Source of the DNA: Spirochaetales bacterium
GTDB lineage: Bacteria > Spirochaetota > Spirochaetia > Treponematales > Rectinemataceae
Assembly (NCBI GenBank): GCA_015657395.1
Contig: JADLKI010000010.1
Span: 48,574 to 55,582, forward strand
DNA: 7,009 bases
Reading direction: 5' to 3'
A program made the position numbers and the translations under genes. Below, in pieces: positions 1-6,263 of this stretch; position 1 is the stretch's first letter, and each line of letters begins with the position of its first letter. The notes beneath the pieces are model-generated. The model saw only the letters and a list, made by a program, of their open reading frames with translations, was not told where the DNA came from and did no database searches.

Positions 1-558
1 GTCGAGCACATCGTTCGGGAGTCTGTAGGCCGGGATACCGTAGCGGAGGACCCCGCCCGGCTCGCCTGCGGCCTCGAATACGTCGCACTCATACCCCAGC
101 ATCGCGAGGAAGTACGACGCGGCGAGGCCCGCCGGACCGGACCCGGCTATGGCGACGCGCCTTCCCTTCGCTCTTCCTTTCGCCACCGGAGCAGAGACCG
201 ACGCGGCCAGGGCCGCATCGTCGACATACCGCTCTATCGCATTGATCGAAACGGCTTCATCGAATTCTCCCCTGTTGCACGCTTTCTCGCAGGGATGGAA
301 GCAGACGCGGCCGCAGGTCCCCGGAAGAGGATTCTCCGCGAGGATCGTCTTCCACGCCGCAATGATCTGGCCGCGCGACACCAGCATTTCGATACGCGGA
401 ATATCCTGGCCGCAGGGACAGTGGACCGAACAGGGCGCCGTCTTTTCGAGATAGCAGGGCCGCATGAAACTCCAGGTGCCGGTCTTGTTGGCAGCAGTGC
501 TCGTGCTGGACTTCGGAAAGAAGAGAGATACAGGGAAGGCATTCAGATTGTTGCTCAT
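1..558 (-). CDS. Fe-S/FAD oxidoreductase, glutamate synthase small-subunit (GltD) type, partial
   Basis: The gene starts at 558 and is cut by the left edge, so only the first 186 residues are visible; the family is usually 450 residues or more. The N-terminal half has the double Fe-S pattern of the GltD/dihydropyrimidine dehydrogenase domain: Cys35, 43, 47 and 49, then Cys82, 86, 90 and 94 within NPLPGTCGRVCFHPCEKAC. A Rossmann FAD site follows: RRVAIAGSGPAGLAAS at about 133-148, the acidic residue Glu162 ending beta-2, and GEPGGVLRYGIPAYRLP at about 165-181, a GltD-family signature. Such proteins pass electrons between NAD(P)H, FAD and 4Fe-4S clusters in the cytoplasm. Its ATG overlaps the stop of the upstream oxidoreductase subunit (ATGA, 555-558), so the two are translationally coupled. 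I infer that it feeds or drains electrons for that 2-oxoacid oxidoreductase rather than making glutamate. The precise partner is not shown by the sequence. Confidence 0.9.
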   Translation of the reverse strand, partial: MSNNLNAFPVSLFFPKSSTSTAANKTGTWSFMRPCYLEKTAPCSVHCPCGQDIPRIEMLVSRGQIIAAWKTILAENPLPGTCGRVCFHPCEKACNRGEFDEAVSINAIERYVDDAALAASVSAPVAKGRAKGRRVAIAGSGPAGLAASYFLAMLGYECDVFEAAGEPGGVLRYGIPAYRLPNDVLD

Positions 559-1169
559 AGCGCCGCCTCCGCGTGCGCCGTTTTGGCTGCGGATGCCACA
601 AGCGCATCGTCGACGAGGCCGTACTCATGCAGGGCATCGTAAGCGGCCCTCGCGGCGGCCACGTTTTCGGCGATTTTTACGGGCATCTCGCGCTCGATCG
701 CGGCAGTCACCATGTCGAGCGGCGGCATTCCGAAGAGCCGCGCAAAGGCTCCCATCATCGACGTGTTGGTGATGGGCTGCGTCTTGGCGCCGAGCCCGTG
801 CTCAAGCGCTATGCGCGAAGCATCGACACAGGCGAGCCTGAAGCCCCTGAAACGCTCCACACCGTGCGGAATGCCCGGCGAATTGAGAAGTATCCACCCT
901 CCCCGCTTCAACCCCTTCGTGACATCCACAAGCTGCAGAAGACGCAGGTCCTGGACCACGACATGGTCCGGCTCGTAGACATTGCTCCTGACATAGATCT
1001 TCGAATCGTCCAGCCTGAGATATGCCTCGACGGGAGCGCCCCGCCGCTCGGAGCCAAAAACCGGGAAAGTCTGCACCCATTTCCCCGCCTGGAAAAAAGC
1101 CTTCGCCAGCGCAATGGATGCCAGAACAGTACCCTGTCCCCCTCTTCCATGAAATCTGATTTCCTGCAT
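555..1169 (-). CDS. porC: 2-oxoacid:ferredoxin oxidoreductase gamma subunit (PorC/PorG type)
   Basis: A complete 204-residue protein, normal for the family (about 180-200). It opens with the hallmark MQEIRFHGRGGQGTVLAS, whose GRGGQG loop is at residues 8-13. It then shows FPVFGSERRGAPVEAYLR at about 40-57 and a conserved ITNTSMMGAFARLFG stretch near the C-terminal third. The family forms the gamma part of pyruvate or other 2-oxoacid:ferredoxin oxidoreductases, which oxidatively decarboxylate a 2-oxoacid to acyl-CoA and reduce ferredoxin in anaerobes. The gamma subunit alone does not fix the substrate, so pyruvate is only the default. The start at 1169 is supported by AGAAGG at 1177-1182, 7 nt upstream. 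It is the first gene behind a probable promoter (1266-1294). Its stop overlaps the ATG of the Fe-S/FAD oxidoreductase. The alpha and beta (TPP) subunits are expected further along the operon, beyond the left edge. Confidence 0.93.
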   Translation of the reverse strand: MQEIRFHGRGGQGTVLASIALAKAFFQAGKWVQTFPVFGSERRGAPVEAYLRLDDSKIYVRSNVYEPDHVVVQDLRLLQLVDVTKGLKRGGWILLNSPGIPHGVERFRGFRLACVDASRIALEHGLGAKTQPITNTSMMGAFARLFGMPPLDMVTAAIEREMPVKIAENVAAARAAYDALHEYGLVDDALVASAAKTAHAEAAL

Positions 1170-1265
1170 TTTTATGCCTTCTTGAGAGTATCCAGGATAT
1201 GTGTTTTTACCAGGAACGACTGAACGAGCACTGAAGATTGTTTCAGCCCGTGCAATACCGTTTCA

Positions 1266-1294
1266 ATTATAGCACCACTCCCCTAAGCCAGCAA
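1266..1294 (-). promoter_or_regulatory. Probable extended -10 promoter for the 2-oxoacid oxidoreductase operon
   Basis: Read on the minus strand, TGCTATAAT (1274-1266) is a perfect extended -10 element. TTGCTG (1294-1289) lies 17 nt upstream as a weak -35. The start point would be near 1259, giving a leader of about 90 nt before the porC ATG. I see no clear riboswitch fold in the leader. The call is from motif and spacing only. Confidence 0.6.
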
Positions 1295-1336
1295 GCAGTT
1301 TTTGCTCACGAACACGAAATTCTCCGAGGAGCCATT

Positions 1337-1364
1337 TTGCTTCCATGGCCAAAATCGATAGAAT
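1337..1364 (+). promoter_or_regulatory. Probable sigma-70 promoter for the MBL-fold gene
   Basis: TTGCTT (1337-1342) is followed after 16 nt by TAGAAT (1359-1364), which differs from TATAAT at one base. This places transcription start near 1371, with a very short leader before the ATG at 1389. It is divergent from the operon promoter at 1266-1294, so the two transcription units point away from a shared intergenic region. Confidence 0.45.
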
Positions 1365-1388
1365 ATAGTGGAGCCGGGAGACAGGAAT

Positions 1389-2134
1389 ATGCAGAAGACC
1401 ACCTATGGCAATGTCATCAGATATACCTTTGGGCCGGAAACCATACCGAGAGTCGGTCACAACATATACGCGGTGAAGTCAGAGAGAGCCTCACAATCAT
1501 CGATCCTTCGAGCGAGAACATGGTCGGAGAAATCAAGAAGGATGACGATTTTAATGCAGACCGACTGAAAAACGTCATCATCTCTCACTACCACGGCGAC
1601 CATATCGGTGGCATCGCGCAGCTCCCAAATGCACCATCTGGGGCAGCGAACAATACGCGAAAACCCTCGGCGACAGGTATCCCCAGTCCATGATCGACCT
1701 TGTGAAACCGTCCGTCGATTTGAAATACGGCGTCCAATATACCCTTGGCGGCGTACCCGCCGGTTCTACCAGGGCCGCGGCCATACGGCGTGCGAATACT
1801 GACAGTCATCGGAGAAGAATTCATCCCACACAAACGACATCGTCGGCTTCAACGAACGCGGAGACCCGATACTCCCCCTGATATTCGATTCCGCCTACGA
1901 ATACTACAGGACAATTCAGAAAATATTGGGATTCACCTGAAAATCATCATTCCGCACATGCAGAAACCTCGACCAGACGAAAATCAGGGATACCTGTTGA
2001 TCTATAAAGAATACCTCGAAGAGATCCTCGAGCACCGGGAACAATTCGACCTGAAAAAGTTCGAAGAGAAACAAGGCATATCCTTCGATTATTCCATGCA
2101 CCACTCGAAGAATCTGAGGCATCTGGGGATATAG
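1389..2134 (+). pseudogene. MBL-fold metallo-hydrolase, broken by about six frame changes
   Basis: The coding sense runs from the ATG at 1389 (GGGAG at 1376-1380, 8 nt upstream) to the stop at 2132-2134, about 245 codons, but in pieces. The pieces read MQKTTYGNVIRYTFGPETIP..NIYAVKS, then ESLTIIDPSS..RLKNVIISHYHGDHIGGIAQLP, then KCTIWGSEQYAKTLGD..VDLKYGVQYTLGGVPAG, then RFYQGRGHTACEY, then LTVIGEEFIP, then HTNDIVGFNERGDPILPLI..YYRTIQKILGF, then KIIIPHMQKPRPDENQGYL..HLGI. Frame changes lie near 1481-1488 (an AG repeat), 1621-1628, 1755-1762, 1797-1802, 1823-1830 and 1927-1940. The zinc motif HYHGDH and the GHT motif of the metallo-beta-lactamase fold are intact, so the substance of the protein is preserved. 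The substrate is unknown. Because residues look conserved while the frame is lost so often, mostly by an apparent missing base, sequencing error is as plausible as genuine decay. Confidence 0.75.
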
Positions 2135-2292
2135 GCTACGGGAACGCGGAGAACAGGGGAATGCAGCAGAAGGCGCGATCACTGCGCGGCTCAGTCGGCG
2201 TACTTGAGTGCAACACGGTCGATGCCACCCCTTATCCGCGGCCTTCTTTTCGATGCGGAGGGAGCGGCGACAGCGCCTCCCTCGGTGGTCTT

Positions 2293-2316
2293 GTTTCAAT
2301 CCACGCGCCCGTGTGG
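2293..2316 (-). repeat. Orphan CRISPR-repeat fragment (24 of 32 bp)
   Basis: The 24 bases beginning GTTTCAAT match positions 1-24 of the array repeat exactly, in the GTGTGG variant that also occurs in repeats 4 and 5 of the main array (5329 and 5396). After that the match is lost. In the direction in which the array is probably transcribed (minus), the 11-nt crRNA handle and one arm of the hairpin survive while the other arm is gone. It is therefore unlikely to be processed normally. No intact partner repeat lies one spacer length away. Confidence 0.85.
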
Positions 2317-2422
2317 AGGCATCGGCATAAGCTCCCGCGCAGGCCCCCGGTATAGGCCCCGACATACGCTCCAGGCGGCCGCGCTGCAGAAACAGCAAGA
2401 ACCTTTGCAACAGAGAATAGTC

Positions 2423-2446
2423 TCCCCGCGCCCGTGTGGCCGCGCC
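2423..2446 (-). repeat. Degenerate CRISPR-repeat fragment
   Basis: The core CGCGCCCGTGTGG is identical to the middle of the variant repeat. Over 24 aligned bases, corresponding to repeat positions 9-32, about four differ. The GTTTCAAT end is absent. Its distance from the fragment at 2293 is roughly two repeat-spacer units, which fits a decayed mini-array, but a chance GC-rich match is possible. Confidence 0.5.
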
Positions 2447-2657
2447 TAGTGGAGGCGGCCGGTATGGCCACGGTGGCCGCGCCCGCATAGGCTCGGGCGG
2501 ATGCGCTCTTCGGCGCGCTTACGGGCTTCTTCCCCGGTCCGGCATACAGGCGGTCGTGGAGTCTGCAGGCGCGCCTGCAAGACTTCTTATGCTGGCATTG
2601 CATACGGCCCTCGGGCTGCCGTGCTCTTTGGCGCGCGTGCAATGCCCCGCCTGCAAT

Positions 2658-2912
2658 ATGTCAGAAATCAGAAAAGGATGGGACGATATCCTCGCAGTCA
2701 GCGATCTTTTTGACGGGCTTTCCCTAGGCAGGATACAGGGGAACTGGGGGCATTCGGAGCGATACTGGAGAGATCTGGGGAATCGGCAGGTGGAGGTGTC
2801 CGCCGAGCTCTTCGCTTTGCAATCGAGCGGGGAGATGGCGTTGTGGAACGAGGTAGTGGGATATATTCCACGCCTGTGCCAAGCAGTTGAACGTATCCTG
2901 GCGAGGAGGTAA
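2658..2912 (+). CDS. Small hypothetical protein (84 aa)
   Basis: I do not recognise this protein. From the ATG at 2658 it reads MSEIRKGWDDILAVSDLFDG.. and ends ..CQAVERILARR. It is mixed acidic/basic, with a hydrophobic-aromatic middle (GNWGHSERYWRDLGNR) and a probably helical C-terminus; there is no signal peptide or membrane segment. The start is uncertain: no Shine-Dalgarno sequence precedes 2658, and the frame stays open upstream to 2436 through a GC-rich stretch that does not look like protein. The gene may have lost its natural 5' end at that junction. It lies directly upstream of another small gene, whose ribosome binding site overlaps its last codons, so the pair was probably co-transcribed. 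A two-gene unit of this size can be a toxin-antitoxin module, but nothing in the residues shows that. Confidence 0.5.
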   Translation: MSEIRKGWDDILAVSDLFDGLSLGRIQGNWGHSERYWRDLGNRQVEVSAELFALQSSGEMALWNEVVGYIPRLCQAVERILARR

Positions 2913-2921
2913 AGTAAAACT

Positions 2922-3156
2922 ATGTACGAAGGAAAAAGTGTCAAAAAGACTCAGAGAGCTTATCGGCCAGTATCGTGAGCGATTCAAAGATGAACCTAAA
3001 GACGGTTTCTCTCTCTTTGATACTGACCTTTCTCATGATGCCCTCGTGGCTCGGCTTGAGCGGGCCCTTGCCGAAGGAAAACCTTACGATCCCCGTGCCG
3101 AGGAATGGGATGAGGAGACCAGGCGTCAGGTCGAGTCAGGCGAAATAATTTTATAG
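2922..3156 (+). CDS. Small hypothetical protein, probably one base out of frame near its start
   Basis: The main frame from GTG 2938 to the TAG at 3154-3156 gives about 72 residues (VSKRLRELIGQYRERFKDEP..DEETRRQVESGEIIL). It is charged and strongly helical, and I do not recognise it. The best start signal is not in that frame: GAGGAGGT at 2903-2910 sits 11 nt before ATG 2922, which opens MYEGK and then reaches a stop 18 codons later. Removing one A from the run of five at 2933-2937 joins the two into MYEGKVSKRLREL.. and gives a normal small gene of about 77 residues. Alternatives are a real start at GTG 2938, with a weak GAAGGA only 4 nt away, or a TTG at 2887. It follows the 84-residue gene closely and was probably in the same transcript. 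Confidence 0.5.
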
Positions 3157-3172
3157 GTTTGGGGCAAACCTA
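3154..3172 (+). terminator. Possible weak terminator hairpin at the end of the small gene pair
   Basis: TAGGTTTG (3154-3161) pairs perfectly with CAAACCTA (3165-3172) around a GGG loop. The stop codon TAG forms the base of the stem. There is no T-run after it, so a classic Rho-independent terminator is not supported; it may instead stabilise the 3' end of the message. Confidence 0.35.
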
Positions 3173-3573
3173 GCCAGTTCGTTTAAGCCAGACTCAAATT
3201 GCCCGCCATGCCGTTTAAAAAGTGTTTAAATTTTGTTTCACCCTGTATAAAGGTAAATGGTCACTAAAAAATATCCTCGCACTTCCTCCGTGCCACCCAT
3301 TTCAAATGGGGAACATCCGATGAGAGGCGCGCGACAAACCCTGAAGGAAGGGCAACCTTGATACTTTCGTTTCTGTAGAGGATGATAGAAAATAAGAATA
3401 TCTGGTGAGCCCATCAGATCGAATTTAAGTATCAAAATGATAAAGAATTAATCGTAATAAGCCATTTAATATTTAAAATGAGAAAAATAGCGAATTTTGA
3501 CTAAAAAAAATGTTAAAAAACCGCTGTTTTTTTGACTTGCAAAAGCCTTTTTAAATGATTAAAATTAATTTAA
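3157..3573. other. AT-rich non-coding tract
   Basis: I see no credible gene here. Composition drops sharply to AT-rich compared with both flanks. Visible items are three GTTTAA copies (3181, 3213 and 3223), a 15-nt palindrome CCCATTTCAAATGGG (3296-3310), and an A/T hairpin AAAAAAC-CGCT-GTTTTTT (3515-3532). The tract ends with TTGACT (3532-3537), a possible -35 for the folded element that follows. The composition suggests imported DNA. Confidence 0.5.
3532..3565 (+). promoter_or_regulatory. Possible promoter for the folded RNA element
   Basis: TTGACT (3532-3537) matches a -35 at five of six positions. TGATTA (18-nt spacing) and TAAAAT (3560-3565, 22-nt spacing) are candidate -10 elements, neither ideal. 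A start near 3570 would fall right at the first base of the folded element at 3574. The tract is AT-rich, so chance matches are likely. Confidence 0.3.
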
Positions 3574-3669
3574 GAATAGTGCTGATGCTGCCACGGGAGG
3601 CAGGAGGTCAGGTTTATCCTGGCGTCATATCGCGGGTCCGAATCCCTTGCCAGCACTATTCTTTTTTTT
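3574..3669 (+). ncRNA. Candidate structured small RNA or tRNA-like gene with T8 tail
   Basis: An 11-bp perfect helix (GAATAGTGCTG 3574-3584 with CAGCACTATTC 3651-3661) encloses a branched fold and is followed at once by eight T residues (3662-3669). Inside are CTGCC-ACGGGA-GGCAG (3588-3603) and GTCAG-GTTTATC-CTGGC (3607-3623). Then comes GGGTCCGAATCCC (3634-3646), which differs from a canonical tRNA T-loop by one base (TCCGAAT for TTCGAAT). The middle hairpin has a 7-nt loop with T before TTA, as in an anticodon arm that would read UAA. Against a normal tRNA: a 6-nt D-loop, an 8-nt variable region, three nucleotides between D and anticodon arms, mismatches in the T-stem, and no CCA. It could be a decayed tRNA, an unusual tRNA, or an unrelated small RNA or terminator-like element. 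Confidence 0.4.
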
Positions 3670-3841
3670 ATTTTGAGTAGAGCTCTAATACACCAGATGT
3701 TCCAGTGATATCTATTTTTGAAAGTATTATATAGGTGATTAATTGCCACGCCTGAGATGATCCAACCTTTCTAAATGCACCTTCTACTAGGCCATCTTTT
3801 CGAGATGAACCGCTTTCGCTCTTGCCAGAATATCTTTTCAT
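3668..3841 (-). CDS. Short hypothetical ORF or gene remnant (57 aa)
   Basis: I do not recognise it. From the ATG at 3841 it reads MKRYSGKSESGSSRKDGLVE.. and ends ..TGTSGVLELYSK, lysine/serine-rich and AT-rich in codon use. The frame is open further, to a TTG at 3883 inside the solitary CRISPR-like repeat, which would give 71 residues. No convincing Shine-Dalgarno sequence precedes either start. The piece looks like the C-terminal end of a larger protein whose front was lost at the junction marked by the repeat. Its stop abuts the T-run of the folded element on the other strand. Confidence 0.3.
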   Translation of the reverse strand: MKRYSGKSESGSSRKDGLVEGAFRKVGSSQAWQLITYIILSKIDITGTSGVLELYSK

Positions 3842-3876
3842 AAATAAATATGTCTTATTTGTTGAGTCGAAATATA

Positions 3877-3904
3877 GTTTCAATCCACGCGCATAAAGTG
3901 CGAC
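3877..3904 (-). repeat. Solitary type I-C-like CRISPR repeat unit with its own short hairpin
   Basis: The 28 bases share the first 16 (GTTTCAATCCACGCGC) and last five (GCGAC) with the array repeat, but 11 central bases are replaced by ATAAAGT. On the minus strand this keeps the GTCGC start and the 11-nt TGGATTGAAAC handle. It forms a different but valid stem, CGCA-CTTTA-TGCG, with the same 5-nt loop size as the array repeat. No second repeat lies within one spacer length on either side. It marks the point where the JAB-like gene fragment breaks off, 1.2 kb from the array. It may be a relic of another array or a free-standing repeat RNA. Confidence 0.8.
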
Positions 3905-4352
3905 CCAAAATCCCTGACGACATCACGTTATGTGCGAGAATTTCCCCTGAATCGTCGGTATAGATGATATGGAATGATTCTATTTGCGGGTTTCGGTAGA
4001 CCTGGAAGAGTTTTGCCACGTCTTCAGGTCCGTTAATAGTCTGTCCAACGAAGCTAACACGTTTTTGTCCTTTTCTGTTTTCAATAAACGCTGGATGGTA
4101 GACATCGCCCTCTCTGCCGAGCACGGGAAATTGTAGTAGAGGGGAAGTATATCGACGAGTATTGTCCCCTCCTCTTGATCGATGGGTTCCGGTTCTGGTT
4201 TCATCATGTTGAGAAAATAGGCTTCCAGCTGCTGATCCGTCATCTCCGGATAAGGATAATTGGATTGCCCGGTTTGCATTCTCAAACGCCTCCTTGCTTC
4301 CATACACTAATGTAATACTATCGTCATCATATTGAAATGACTCTGTCTTCAA
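3886..4352 (-). pseudogene. JAB/RadC-like domain protein, frameshifted and truncated
   Basis: Two overlapping minus-strand frames make one protein. One gives ..EMTDQQLEAYFLNMMKPEPE..LVDILPLYYNFP; the other continues VLGREGDVYHPAFIENRKGQ..GPEDVAKLFQVYRNPQIESFHIIYTDD..GEILAHNVMSSG. They join if one base is restored in the CCC run near 4125-4129. The segment from GPEDVAKLF to AHNVMSSG resembles the start of JAB/RadC-type domains found in mobile-element proteins of anaerobic bacteria; that assignment is from memory of the family pattern. The metal-binding HxH..D part that should follow is absent. Coding similarity stops within a few codons of the solitary CRISPR-like repeat at 3904, after which the frame reads through the repeat into unrelated sequence. 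The start is unclear (TTG 4352 or ATG 4303). It is almost certainly inactive as it stands. Confidence 0.5.
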
Positions 4353-4376
4353 TTCCGAGGCGGTTCATCTTTGTAT

Positions 4377-4577
4377 ATGCGGAGAACAGTACATGAATCG
4401 ACTGATGGTGTACCCGCAAACCTTGATGATATTCTTGAAAAAGGACAGGTAAGAGATGATCCATACAAACCAAATAGAAAATGAGTTGCCTATGGCCAAT
4501 ATGAAGTGGTTATTGCGATAGACAGATCGGAAAAGGAAGGGCCATGGTTACTGGCAGCGTATATTTCTGATTCGTAG
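4377..4577 (+). pseudogene. Gene remnant with an in-frame UGA
   Basis: From ATG 4377 the frame gives a 35-residue peptide, MRRTVHESTDGVPANLDDIL..YKPNRK, then TGA (4482-4484). Without any frame change, 30 more protein-like residues follow (VAYGQYEVVIAIDRSEKEGP..AAYISDS) to TAG at 4575-4577. Both halves have ordinary protein composition. The frame is open upstream only to 4341. It may be the end of a larger protein, possibly a secreted toxin-type C-terminus from the YEVVIAID..AAYIS pattern, but I do not recognise it with confidence. A nonsense mutation, a base error, or UGA read as an amino acid are the options. No SECIS-like structure is obvious after the UGA. Confidence 0.4.
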
Positions 4578-4705
4578 CGGGATACAAAAAGTCCGTCGAC
4601 CGGCCCGACGTCGATAGCCCCTCGAACCACGCAAGTCCAGGAGGGTCGCTCCCGGATATCGGCGGACAAAGAAATTGTATATTGGGGGAATTCATTGTCA
4701 AATAG

Positions 4706-4955
4706 AAAAATAAACCACTCGTGCAGGAAATCGCCGATATCAATTTTAATCAAGGTATATGGAATTTCAATGACGCCCATTCACTCTACCCGGGCGAGAC
4801 CGAAGAATTAAAGCTGGTGGTGAACGAAACCAGAAAATGATCGATGATGGTCAATCCTACGATGATTTTATGTTCTTTTCGAAAGCGGGCTCTTTAAAGA
4901 TGATTTTAATATCCTCGACCTGCCAGCAAAAGAAGGCATGGTCAAGGTACAATGA
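4706..4955 (+). pseudogene. Unknown gene remnant in three overlapping frames
   Basis: The pieces are ..VQEIADINFNQGIWNFNDAH..ELKLVVNETRK ending at 4840, then MIDDGQSYDDFMFFSKAG from ATG 4837, then GLFKDDFNILDLPAKEGMVK.. ending at 4955. All three read as plausible protein and line up as one domain if the frame is restored near 4832-4840 and 4886-4893. The first junction has the form ATGA, so two overlapping genes are a weaker alternative. Upstream the frame is closed by TAG at 4703. I do not recognise the family. The opposite strand carries an uninterrupted 96-codon frame over 4490-4780, so strand assignment of the left part is not certain. Confidence 0.35.
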
Positions 4956-5265
<310 letters not shown>

Positions 5266-6263
5266 TCAATCCACGCGCCCGTGCGGGGCGCGACATTCAT
5301 CTTTCAGCTCCTGTTTTATTTTGCCCAAGTTTCAATCCACGCGCCCGTGTGGGGCGCGACTATATCGCGGCATAAGGAGAATAGCCATGGAACTAGTTTC
5401 AATCCACGCGCCCGTGTGGGGCGCGACACGAGACAGCACTCGATGCGACAGGCACAAAATTAAGTTTCAATCCACGCGCCCGTGCGGGGCGCGACAAAAA
5501 CCGCGGCGCACGGTGGAGCCTCCTGAATGTGTTTCAATCCACGCGCCCGTGCGGGGCGCGACGGTGGGGATGGGGGTGTTCCGGGCGATATTATAGGTTT
5601 CAATCCACGCGCCCGTGCGGGGCGCGACTAGATATCCGGCGAATTCAGGCTTCAGGATACCGGTTTCAATCCACGCGCCCGTGCGGGGCGCGACAATATC
5701 TATATTTTAGTCGACCCGGCGAGCACCAAGTTTCAATCCACGCGCCCGTGCGGGGCGCGACCACAGAGATGTGAGGACGTGACATGGGCGTCCTCGGGTT
5801 TCAATCCACGCGCCCGTGCGGGGCGCGACGCCTGCTTCTGGGGCGACTCCCACAAAATCTCAGGTTTCAATCCACGCGCCCGTGCGGGGCGCGACTCAAT
5901 GATGTGGCATATTGTATTGGCAAAGACATAGTTTCAATCCACGCGCCCGTGCGGGGCGCGACTAGCCACGATTGACGATGTTGTTATCCTTGGGCAGTTT
6001 CAATCCACGCGCCCGTGCGGGGCGCGACTCCGTACTGTAAGAGCCAATGATCCCATAAAAGTGTTTCAATCCACGCGCCCGTGCGGGGCGCGACGTTCGG
6101 CTTTTCACCTCCTTTGTACGTGAGTAGGGTTTCAATCCACGCGCCCGTGCGGGGCGCGACGTTAAGGGAGGGTAAATAATGCCTCGTTACAACAGTTTCA
6201 ATCCACGCGCCCGTGCGGGGCGCGACCACAATGATACGAGGCTGGCGGTCGGGGTATGGTAAA

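Larger units (their letters stand above)
2135..2657. other. GC-rich stretch without a convincing gene; holds CRISPR-repeat fragments
   Basis: Several long frames are open here on both strands, but they look like by-products of high GC and none has recognisable protein features. What can be seen is a hairpin with GAGGGA (2258-2263) pairing TCCCTC (2278-2283), and two fragments of the CRISPR repeat (2293-2316 and 2423-2446). There is also a loosely repeated motif CCGG(T/C)AT(A)(C)(A)GG near 2347, 2459 and 2539. The stretch may be a rearranged junction left by array or mobile-element turnover. Confidence 0.5.

Noticed and set aside
573..1223. 216-codon plus-strand frame opposite porC
   Set aside because: A shadow of the clearly recognised gamma-subunit gene on the minus strand.
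1240..1253. GTTTCA followed by GCCCGTGC, equal to the CRISPR repeat with 8 bases removed
   Set aside because: It needs a gap to match, is only 14 bases long and lies in the leader of the metabolic operon. Chance is the simpler explanation.
2232..2642. 136-codon minus-strand frame with loosely repeated AYxG-type peptides
   Set aside because: Arg/Ala/Gly-rich translation of a GC-rich stretch that includes a CRISPR-repeat fragment; no sign of a real protein.
3177..3310. Possible insertion-sequence end (GTTTAA copies followed by TGTATAAAGG)
   Set aside because: No matching inverted end, target duplication or transposase fragment was found in the window.
3238..3435. 65-codon minus-strand frame in the AT-rich tract
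   Set aside because: No ribosome binding site, odd composition and no recognisable motif. It crosses the palindrome at 3296-3310.
4490..4780. Uninterrupted 96-codon minus-strand frame starting MGVIEIPYTLIKIDIGDF
   Set aside because: No clear ribosome binding site and no recognisable features, and its ends overlap plus-strand segments that look more protein-like. It is kept as a possibility, not annotated.
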